NCBI GenBank assembly: GCA_004296785.1
Contig: SCVU01000065.1
Span: forward strand, 1 to 13,025
Origin: Planctomycetota bacterium
GTDB taxonomy: Bacteria; Planctomycetota; UBA1135; GCA-002686595
Length of the DNA stretch: 13,025 nucleotides
Direction of reading: 5' to 3'
Positions 1 to 6,328 of this stretch are shown one piece after another. How positions within the stretch are numbered: position 1 is the first letter of the stretch; the number at the start of each line of letters is the position of its first letter. The position numbers and the translations under genes were made by a program. Under the pieces are notes generated by a model, which was not told the origin of the DNA, did not search any database, and saw only the letters and a program-made list of their open reading frames with translations.

Positions 1-33
1 CTCCCCTCCCCCTGCTCCCCTTCCTCTTCCCCG
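1..33. other. pyrimidine-rich tract (purine-rich on the minus strand)
   Basis: Positions 1-33 are almost entirely C and T (a single G near position 14), so the minus strand reads as a GGGGA/GGAAG-type purine run. It lies just downstream of the stop codon of the minus-strand YkuK-like gene. It could be ribosome-binding or leader sequence of a minus-strand gene beyond the window edge, or simply a low-complexity tract. No coding feature is supportable in 1-67. Confidence 0.4.
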
Positions 34-67
34 TCCGCGACACCCGTCGACGCTCACCGCCTGCGCT

Positions 68-532
68 TCACGCCGCGCGGTGGATCTCGTCCTTCGCGAT
101 CGAATCCGCCACATGCGTCGCGCACCACGCCTCGGGCTTGATCCGCACGCGGAATCCGTGGCCGACGACCATCCCCGACAGCGCGCCGACGAAGCGCGAC
201 GATTCGTGCTGCGCGTCGCTGTTCGCGTCCACGTGCACGGTGGCTGCGTCGATCCCCTGCTCCTGCAGCAGCGCGGCGACTTCGAGGCTGAGGTTGACCT
301 CGCGGAAGAGCTTCTCGGCGAGCGAGCGACTGCGCGGTGCGCGCTGGCGCCGATAGAGCACGCGGCCGCCGCAGCCGGGGTCGAGCACGGCGATGACCGT
401 CACGTAGTCCGCGTTCAGCGCGCGCTGCTTGCTGTCGGTGCCGATGTGGAGTGTTTTCCCGCCGCCGGCGCACAGCGCGCGCACGGCGGCGGTGATGTCC
501 GGTACGGAGTCACCCGACAGTGTGTGCCACAT
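68..532 (-). CDS. YkuK/DUF458-family RNase H-like protein
   Basis: The product is a 154 aa cytoplasmic protein of the YkuK (DUF458) family, which is predicted to have an RNase H-like fold; its cellular role is poorly known. Family hallmarks are visible in order: IGTDSK (residues 30-35, Asp33), an acidic helix around LAEKLFREVNLSLE (Glu73, Glu78, Glu84), HVDANSD (100-106, Asp102 and Asp106), and KPEAWCATHVAD near the C terminus (132-143, Asp143). The acidic residues a metal-dependent nuclease would need are therefore retained. Length is normal for the family. I chose the ATG at 532 because a GAGAG element lies about 10 nt upstream and the residues MWHTLSG look like a native start. An upstream in-frame TTG at 556 adds eight residues but has no ribosome-binding site. 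The gene is transcribed divergently from the ABC operon across a 92-bp gap. Family assignment is fairly sure; a nuclease activity is inference. Confidence 0.85.
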   Translation of the reverse strand: MWHTLSGDSVPDITAAVRALCAGGGKTLHIGTDSKQRALNADYVTVIAVLDPGCGGRVLYRRQRAPRSRSLAEKLFREVNLSLEVAALLQEQGIDAATVHVDANSDAQHESSRFVGALSGMVVGHGFRVRIKPEAWCATHVADSIAKDEIHRAA

Positions 533-610
533 GACGCTATCACTCTCGCCGCGCAACGCGGTCTTGGGAAGGGAGTAGTCGGCGGCAGTGGCGGCGCCGC
601 GGCCGCTCGT

Positions 611-617
611 GGAAGGA
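611..617 (+). promoter_or_regulatory. ribosome-binding site GGAAGGA
   Basis: GGAAGGA lies 7 nt before the ATG at 625. It decides the start of the ABC ATPase: the slightly longer in-frame GTG at 619 would sit almost on top of this element. Confidence 0.7.
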
Positions 618-624
618 TGTGTGC

Positions 625-1404
625 ATGACGCGCGCGCTGGTCGAGATCCACGGACTGGTGAAGTCGTTCGGCGCGCACAAGGTGCTCGACGGCATCGATC
701 TCGAGATCCGCGCGGGCGAGATCGTCGGCTACATCGGCCCCAACGGCTCCGGCAAGTCGACGACGGTGAAGATCCTGATCGGACTGCTCGCGCGCGACGC
801 GGGCGAGGTCGGTCTGTGCGGCTTCGATCCGGGGCGCGAGCCGCTCGAGGCGAAGGCGCGTCTGGGGTACGTGCCCGAGACGGCGCTGTTGTACGAGTCG
901 CTGACGGTCGCCGAGCACCTGCTGTTCGTCGGGCGCCTGCACGGGCTCGCGGACGAGGTGATCCGCGAGCGCGCCGACGCGTGCCTGGAGACGTTCGAGC
1001 TCAGCGGGCGACTCGGCGCGCGCATCGGCACCCTGTCGAAGGGCATGCGGCAGAAACTGCTGCTCACGTCGGCGCTGCTGCACCAGCCGAGCGTCGTGAT
1101 CCTCGACGAGCCGCTGTCGGGGCTCGACGTCGGCTCGGCGCTGCTGGTCAAGGAACTCGTGCGCGAGCTCGCCGCGCGCGGCCGCGCGATCCTGTTCTGT
1201 TCGCACGTGATGGACGTCGTCGAGCGGCTGTGCGACCGCATCGCGATCCTGCACGGCGGCCGCATTGCCGCGGAAGGCAGCTTCGAGGAACTGCGCGGCC
1301 GACTCGCCGGCGGCTCGCTGGAAGGCATCTTCGCCGGCCTGACCGGCGAGTCGAACGGCCGCGAGCAGGCGCTGCGCCTCGTCGAGCGCCTGCGCTTCGA
1401 ATGA
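625..1404 (+). CDS. ABC transporter ATP-binding protein (ABC-2/EcsA-like)
   Basis: This 259 aa cytoplasmic ATPase powers the permease encoded directly downstream. All nucleotide-binding elements are visible: Walker A GPNGSGKST (38-46), the ABC signature LSKGMRQK (137-144), Walker B VVILDEP (157-163), the D-loop SGLD (165-168) and the switch histidine in SHV (His194). The Q-loop position reads GYVPE (81-85), with Glu85 in place of Gln. That substitution recurs in ABC-2/EcsA-type ATPases and is not a sign of inactivity. The 3' end of the gene overlaps the permease start by four bases (ATGA, 1401-1404), so translation is probably coupled. The substrate cannot be read from the sequence. Family members serve export of many compounds, antibiotic resistance or membrane-protein homeostasis. 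Confidence 0.93.
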   Translation: MTRALVEIHGLVKSFGAHKVLDGIDLEIRAGEIVGYIGPNGSGKSTTVKILIGLLARDAGEVGLCGFDPGREPLEAKARLGYVPETALLYESLTVAEHLLFVGRLHGLADEVIRERADACLETFELSGRLGARIGTLSKGMRQKLLLTSALLHQPSVVILDEPLSGLDVGSALLVKELVRELAARGRAILFCSHVMDVVERLCDRIAILHGGRIAAEGSFEELRGRLAGGSLEGIFAGLTGESNGREQALRLVERLRFE

Positions 1405-3092
1405 AGGCGCCGCGGACCTGGCGCACGCGCGCGGACGCGTCGCTGCTGATCCGCTGCGTGATGCGCGCCGTCGACGCGCTCGCGCCGTTCCTGCGCGCGG
1501 CCGGCGTCGACGTCGCGCGCGTCAAGGTGCTGCTCGAGACGCGCCTGCTGCTCGACCTGAATCCGCTCGCGCGCGACGGCGGCGGGATGGGCTTCGCGAT
1601 CGGGATCGTGCTCTCGATGCTCGCGTTCTCCATGCTCGGCATCATCGCGGGCGTCATCGGGTTGACGATGAAGCGCGCGGACGTCTGGATCGGCCTCGGG
1701 CAGGGACTGCACCTGTTCCAGCTCGGGATGCTGCTGTTCGCGCAGCACGGCGCGCTGCTCGTCGACCGCACCGACCTCGCGCTCGCGGCGCCGCGACCGG
1801 TGTCGGAGCGCACCGTGTTCGCCGCGCGCCTGCTGCACCTGTCGGTCTACGTCGTGCTGTTGTCGTGCGCGAGCGCGTTCTTCCCGTCCGTGCTCGGCGC
1901 ATTCGAGTTCGGAGCGCTGCGCGCGCTCGTGCTGTACCCGCTGCTCACGCTGTGCTCGTCGCTGCTCGCCGTCGGCGCGCTGGGACTCGCGTTCGCGCTC
2001 GCGCTGCGCGCCTTCGGTCCGCAGCGCTTCCAGCGCGCGACGTTCTGGCTGCAGATCCTCGCAGCGAGCGCCGCGCCGTTCTTCGGGATCGCGGTCTCGC
2101 GCGGGATGTCCTTCGGCGGCGACGCGCTGCCGGCGCGCGCGCTCGAGCCGCTGCTGTGGCTCGCTCCGCCCTGGCACCAGATCGGGCTCTACGAATGCAC
2201 GCGCGGCGCGCTCGACGCGCAGCATCTCGCGCGCGCCGCGCTCGCGCTGGCCCTGCCCCTGCTCGGAATGCTGGTCACGCTGCGCCTCGCGTCGCGCCAC
2301 TTCGTGCTCGCGCTGCTCGCGGGCGACGAGGCCGGCGGCGCGGGTCGCGGGCAAAGCGGTTGGAGCGCCCCTCCGCTGGCACGCGCGCTCGCGCGCATCG
2401 CGCACGGCGCGACCGAGCGCGCCGGCAGCGGCTTCGCGCACGCGCTCTTGTGGCGCGAGCGAACGTTCGTCCGCGCGTTCCTGCCGCAGGCGTTCAGCCT
2501 TTCGATGACCGCGCTGCTGTTCTCGCTCCCGCGCCGCCGCTCGGGCGCCGCGTCGATGCAGGACTGGTCGCACGCAGGATTGCTGATGCTGATGCTGCTC
2601 GTGCCGTGCGCGTTCGAGATGGCGCGCTTCAGCGAGCACGCCGGCGCGCGCTGGATCCTCAAGGCCGCGCCGATCCGCGAGGCCAAGCAGCTGCTGCGCG
2701 GCAATCTGCGCGCGCTGCTCGTGGCCGGCGTCGCTCCCGCGATGCTCGCGATGGGCGCGCTCGTGTGGCTCGTGCGCGGCGGCGACGGCGCGCTCGAGAT
2801 CGGCTACGCGCTGCTGCTCGCGTTCGCGGCCGGACTGCAGCTCGCGACGCGACTGGACGTCGACCTGTTGTTCACCGTGCAGGCGAATCCGAATGCCGCG
2901 AACTGGAAGAACAGCGGCGTGATCTTCGGCGGCATGCTGCTCGTGATCTTCGTGCTCGCGCCGTTCCTGATCGCGACGTGCCTGCACCCGCTCGCCGAGG
3001 CCGCGGGCATCGCGCTCACCGCATTCGCCGCGTGGGACGGCTGGCGACGCTGCATGCGCATCGCGCCGCTCGCGCTCCGCGCGCTCGACTGA
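1401..3092 (+). CDS. ABC-2-like multi-spanning transporter permease
   Basis: This 563 aa integral membrane protein is the partner of the ATPase that overlaps its start codon. Hydrophobic segments that could span the membrane lie around residues 64-90, 98-120, 145-165, 174-203, 214-232, 278-296, 362-376, 392-406, 437-457, 465-482, 506-527 and 531-545, giving roughly ten to twelve helices in two halves. A soluble linker lies at about 308-345 (Gly- and Arg-rich). The segment PRPVSERTVFAARLL (131-145) resembles the cytoplasmic coupling region of ABC-2 permeases ('P.S.R..F..R'). A second-half motif, ARWILKAAPI (416-425), resembles the W-x-x-x-A-A-P-I motif I associate with large ABC-2 permeases of unknown substrate. 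The reading frame stays open upstream to 588, but that part is an out-of-frame shadow of the ATPase gene. The ATG at 1401 has no Shine-Dalgarno of its own, consistent with coupled translation. Substrate unknown. Confidence 0.85.
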   Translation: MKAPRTWRTRADASLLIRCVMRAVDALAPFLRAAGVDVARVKVLLETRLLLDLNPLARDGGGMGFAIGIVLSMLAFSMLGIIAGVIGLTMKRADVWIGLGQGLHLFQLGMLLFAQHGALLVDRTDLALAAPRPVSERTVFAARLLHLSVYVVLLSCASAFFPSVLGAFEFGALRALVLYPLLTLCSSLLAVGALGLAFALALRAFGPQRFQRATFWLQILAASAAPFFGIAVSRGMSFGGDALPARALEPLLWLAPPWHQIGLYECTRGALDAQHLARAALALALPLLGMLVTLRLASRHFVLALLAGDEAGGAGRGQSGWSAPPLARALARIAHGATERAGSGFAHALLWRERTFVRAFLPQAFSLSMTALLFSLPRRRSGAASMQDWSHAGLLMLMLLVPCAFEMARFSEHAGARWILKAAPIREAKQLLRGNLRALLVAGVAPAMLAMGALVWLVRGGDGALEIGYALLLAFAAGLQLATRLDVDLLFTVQANPNAANWKNSGVIFGGMLLVIFVLAPFLIATCLHPLAEAAGIALTAFAAWDGWRRCMRIAPLALRALD

Positions 3093-3103
3093 GGGTCGTC
3101 CCT

Positions 3104-3124
3104 TGCGAGCCGCACGCGCTCGCG
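3104..3124 (+). terminator. weak hairpin after the ABC operon
   Basis: TGCGAGC (3104-3110) can pair with GCTCGCG (3118-3124) as six Watson-Crick pairs plus one T-G wobble across a 7-nt loop, just past the permease stop codon. No T-run follows, so an intrinsic terminator is only a possibility. In DNA this GC-rich such a short stem can occur by chance. Confidence 0.2.
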
Positions 3125-3169
3125 CAGAATGAAACGGACTCCTGTCCCCCCGCTCCTCGACTCCGCACC

Positions 3170-4120
3170 ATGAATCGACTCCCGCTGTCCGCGCTCGCTC
3201 TCCTCGCCCCGGTCGCCGTCGCCGACGTGAAGACGTACCAGAACGATTCGCTCGGCGCCGGCGGCACGATCGCGTGCCAGGCCGGCTTCGCGTCGAACGA
3301 GATCGGCGCGGGCGTCTACACCGTGCCCGCGGGCGACGGTCCGATCATGCTGCTGCAGGCGCAGTGGTACGTGTGCGACGGCTCGGGGATCGGGTTCGCG
3401 CAAGCGCGGCCGATGCAGGTGCTCGTGTACGCGGCCGGCGGCCCGAATCCGGGTGCGCCGCTGTACACGTCGGCGAACGTCAGCGGAGCGCCGGGCTTCC
3501 TGAACTCGTTCGACCTGCCGCAGAACCTCGTGATGCAGCCCGGTCAGACCTTCACGGTCGGCGTGAAGCTGTTGAACGGCTCGCTGTTCCAGAACTTCTC
3601 GACCTTCGCGACCGACGCGGACGGTTGCCAGTCGGGCAAGAGCCTGATCTTCGCAGTGCCGCCGAGCCAGTGGACCGACGCGTGCTCGCTCGGCGTGTCC
3701 GGCGACATGATCGTGCGCGTCCGCGTGCTGACGCAGGGGCCCGTGCAGTACGGAGCCGGTCTCGCGGGCACGAGCGGCGTGCCGAGCATCGCGTCGACGG
3801 GACCGTGGACGCTCGGCAGCACGCAGTTCGCGGTCACCGTCGCGAACGCGAAGCCGGTCTCGCCCGGAATCCTCGCGTACTCGGGCGCGCCGTCGTCGAT
3901 CCCGTTGTTCGGCGGCACGCTGCTGATCGATCTCACCGCACCGACGTTGCTCAACGTCGCGTCGAACGGCGCCGGCAACGTGACGAAGCCGCTCGCGATC
4001 CCGAACCAGATGGCGCTGGCCGGCGTGCACGTGTACTTCCAGGCGGGCTTCCTCGACGCAGCCGCGCCGCAGGGCGTCTCGCTGACGCGCGGGCTCGACG
4101 TCAAGTTCTCGACGAACTGA
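3170..4120 (+). CDS. secreted beta-rich protein with shared C-terminal module
   Basis: The product is 316 aa and predicted to be exported. Residues 1-18 form a signal peptide (basic start, hydrophobic LSALALLAP core, AVA|D cleavage site). Residues 19-190 look like a beta-sandwich or jelly-roll domain with four cysteines (36, 69, 153, 172) and a late GVSGDMIVRVRV strand (175-186). From memory, this type recurs in planctomycete secreted proteins of unknown role. Residues 194-316 form a module starting YGAGLAGTSGVP and ending with AGVHVYFQ (284-291) and LTRGLDVKF. Its start, end and 123-residue length match the C-terminal module of the three adjacent FG-GAP paralogs. The ATG has no clear Shine-Dalgarno; it was chosen because the signal peptide begins exactly there. 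The stop faces the neighbouring minus-strand gene with only 13 bp between. Function unknown; surface or extracellular location is inferred. Confidence 0.8.
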   Translation: MNRLPLSALALLAPVAVADVKTYQNDSLGAGGTIACQAGFASNEIGAGVYTVPAGDGPIMLLQAQWYVCDGSGIGFAQARPMQVLVYAAGGPNPGAPLYTSANVSGAPGFLNSFDLPQNLVMQPGQTFTVGVKLLNGSLFQNFSTFATDADGCQSGKSLIFAVPPSQWTDACSLGVSGDMIVRVRVLTQGPVQYGAGLAGTSGVPSIASTGPWTLGSTQFAVTVANAKPVSPGILAYSGAPSSIPLFGGTLLIDLTAPTLLNVASNGAGNVTKPLAIPNQMALAGVHVYFQAGFLDAAAPQGVSLTRGLDVKFSTN

Positions 4121-4133
4121 ACGCGGCGCGGCG

Positions 4134-6242
4134 CTACTGCGATTCGATGCGCAGGCCCGCCGAGCTCGACAGCAGGTTGCCGGCCTGTCCGTCGAGCGCG
4201 AGGAACTGCGCAAACACCGAGATGCCCGCGGGGATCGAGGCCGGCAGCGGCAGCGCGGCGAGCGCGTCGCCTGCTGCGTTCGTCGGACCGAACTTCAGCA
4301 CGAGGATGCTGCCGAGCACGTTGACGTTGCACAGCCCGGGCAGCGCGAGCGGCGCGCCCGGTGCGGCCGCGGTCGTGACCGCGAGCCAGCTCGGCGTCGC
4401 CGGCGGCGCGTTGCGGCCGGCGAGATAGAGCGTCGTGCCGGCGAACGGCACCGACAGCGCGCTCACGGTCGGCACGCCCAGCGATCCCGGCGATCCGGCG
4501 CCGTAGGCAAACGCGAACGGCGTCGCGTAGCTGCCCGTGTAGTCGCGCTGCGCCGATGCGCCGGTGTTGCCATGTTCGTCGGTGCTCACGACGCGCCACG
4601 CGACGGCGCCCGCGAGATTGCCGGGCAGCGCCGCGCGCGCGATCTGCGTCGCCTGCACGGCGGCGTCGACGTCGGGCAGCGCACAACCGTCGACGGAGAG
4701 CTCGACGCGCGTGTGGTTCGTCTCGAGCAGGCGCAGCGACGAGTTGTCGTACACCTGGGCGAGCGCGATGCGCGGCGCGGTTCCCGCGCTCTGGCTCGCG
4801 AGCGGCCGCGTGCTCGGCACGTACGGCGCCTGGTCGTCGTGCGTCCCAGCTTGCATGTTGAGCCACAGGACTTCGTGATTGCCGGCGTCCTGCGCGACCA
4901 GCACGTCGTAATCGCCGTCGTGGTCGACGTCGGCGCTGCGCGCCATCAAGCTGCGCAGCGACCCTGAGACGCCCGATTGCGCGCTCGTCAGCGCGGTGAA
5001 CACGAGCGTTCCCGGCGATCCCTTGTACACCGCATCGGAGCCGAGGAAGCCGCACGCGTAGATCTCGAGCGCGCCGTCGCCGTCGTAGTCGCACAGATCG
5101 GCATCGTTGCCGTCCGTCGCCGAGCCCGGCAGCAGGGCGCCCGGACCGAACACGCCGCTGCCGGAGTTCGCATAGATGGCGTCCGTCAGTCCCGGCCAGT
5201 TCATGCCGAACAGGTCGACGTCGCCGTCGCGGTCCATGTCGGCGAACTCCTGCTCGTAGTTGTCGCCGCCCGACCAGTAGCCGGCCGGGAAAACCGCGCC
5301 GGTGACGTCGCGCCAGCCGAGCAGGCCGCCGCTCTCGGCGCAGCGATTCGAGAAGTAGCGCGGCGCCTCTTGCCGCGCGCCGTGCAGCAAGTCGACGTCG
5401 AAGTCGCCGTCCGCGTCGGCGAGGTCGATGCCGACCGCCGAGCTCGCGACGTCGCAGAACGCGCCGGTCGCGTTCATCGTGTTCGCGCTCTGCGTCCCCT
5501 CGCACCACAGGCCGGGATTGCCGTTCGCGATGCTCGTGTTCACGAGCTGGAAGAGCGACGGATTGAACTCGCTGAAGTAGCCGGCGCCGTCGTTGAGGAA
5601 CACGCGCGACGGCGTCTGACCGCCGAACGCGCCGCCGTGCGACGAGTGGAGCAAGTCGACGTCGCCGTCGAGGTCGAGGTCCGCGAAGTCGGAATCGCTC
5701 GTCCAGTCGATGAAGCCGCCGCCCGCGAGCACGGCCGCCGGCGGAATCGAGGAGCCCGCGGCGCCGAGCCCGACCCAGCGCGTCGAAGTCTGATTCGCGT
5801 AGAAGCCGCTCGCGCCTCCCTGCGCTCCGCCGAGGTTGCACCAGAACTTGCAGCCCTGGTTCAACAGCTGCGCGTCATTCGACACCGCGAGATCGGGATC
5901 GCCGTCCGCGTCGAAGTCGGCGAACTCGATATCGCGCGTCTGATCCTGGATCAGCGGCGCCTGCGTCGCGGTCGCGTCGACGAACACGCCGAGCGTGCCG
6001 CCCTGCGCTCCGCCCTGGTTCACCCAGATCCGATCTTGATCCTGCTGCGTGTCGCCGCCGTCGCCGATCGCGGCGTCCCAGTCGCCGTCGTCGTCGATGT
6101 CCGCGAAATCAACTGCCTCGGTCAGCGATCCGGTCTGCGGGATCTGCGCGCTGCCGTTCGTGAACAACTGCGCGGAGGAGGTGCTGGCCACGAGCGTGAG
6201 CGCAACGGCCGACGCAGACCAGAGAGGCAAGCGCACGTTCAT
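4134..6242 (-). CDS. secreted FG-GAP/VCBS seven-motif propeller protein, paralog 1 (promoter-distal)
   Basis: The product is 702 aa and predicted to be extracellular. Residues 1-24 are a signal peptide ending STSSA|Q. Seven calcium-loop motifs of the D-x-D-x-D-G-x-x-D type start at residues 48, 109, 188, 276, 335, 385 and 438, spaced about 50-90 residues apart. This suits a seven-bladed integrin-like beta-propeller (FG-GAP/VCBS family). Motif 4 (DADGDFDVD) has Phe where Gly is usual, and motif 6 (DYDGDGALE) ends in Glu. Residues about 470-575 look like an Ig-like sandwich (YDNSSLR, VELSVDGC, STDEHGNTGAS). Residues 580-702 are the YGAG module shared with the 316 aa protein. The ATG at 6242 was chosen because GGAG lies 9 nt upstream and the signal peptide begins there. 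An in-frame TTG at 6278 is rejected. It is the last gene of a three-gene tandem run, 86 bp behind paralog 2. Adhesion or ligand binding is plausible for the fold but not shown. Confidence 0.88.
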   Translation of the reverse strand: MNVRLPLWSASAVALTLVASTSSAQLFTNGSAQIPQTGSLTEAVDFADIDDDGDWDAAIGDGGDTQQDQDRIWVNQGGAQGGTLGVFVDATATQAPLIQDQTRDIEFADFDADGDPDLAVSNDAQLLNQGCKFWCNLGGAQGGASGFYANQTSTRWVGLGAAGSSIPPAAVLAGGGFIDWTSDSDFADLDLDGDVDLLHSSHGGAFGGQTPSRVFLNDGAGYFSEFNPSLFQLVNTSIANGNPGLWCEGTQSANTMNATGAFCDVASSAVGIDLADADGDFDVDLLHGARQEAPRYFSNRCAESGGLLGWRDVTGAVFPAGYWSGGDNYEQEFADMDRDGDVDLFGMNWPGLTDAIYANSGSGVFGPGALLPGSATDGNDADLCDYDGDGALEIYACGFLGSDAVYKGSPGTLVFTALTSAQSGVSGSLRSLMARSADVDHDGDYDVLVAQDAGNHEVLWLNMQAGTHDDQAPYVPSTRPLASQSAGTAPRIALAQVYDNSSLRLLETNHTRVELSVDGCALPDVDAAVQATQIARAALPGNLAGAVAWRVVSTDEHGNTGASAQRDYTGSYATPFAFAYGAGSPGSLGVPTVSALSVPFAGTTLYLAGRNAPPATPSWLAVTTAAAPGAPLALPGLCNVNVLGSILVLKFGPTNAAGDALAALPLPASIPAGISVFAQFLALDGQAGNLLSSSAGLRIESQ

Positions 6243-6251
6243 GGGGTTCGA

Positions 6252-6255
6252 CTCC
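6252..6255 (-). promoter_or_regulatory. ribosome-binding site GGAG for paralog 1
   Basis: On the minus strand GGAG is followed by 9 nt and then the ATG at 6242. It supports this start over the upstream in-frame TTG at 6278. Confidence 0.55.
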
Positions 6256-6328
6256 AATAGGACGGCGCGCGTCGGCAAGTGCGCGCTCCGCCGAGTTTCT
6301 CAGAGTACTTCGGGGCTTCGAAAACCAC

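Noticed and set aside
589..606. Overlapping GC palindromes (GCGGCGCCGC and neighbours) in the divergent gap as an operator
   Set aside because: Short pure-GC palindromes are common in this DNA, and there is no repeat spacing or conservation evidence here.
588..1400. Upstream in-frame extension of the ABC-2-like permease
   Set aside because: It is an out-of-frame reading of the ATPase gene. The true permease start overlaps the ATPase stop at 1401.
729..2987. 752-codon open frame on the minus strand
   Set aside because: It lies antisense to the ATPase and permease, is dominated by Arg, Glu, Gln and His, and has no domain. High GC keeps antisense frames open.
1865..3169. Upstream extension of the 316 aa secreted protein into the permease gene
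   Set aside because: The residues are Arg/Ala-rich shadow sequence, and a clean signal peptide starts at 3170.
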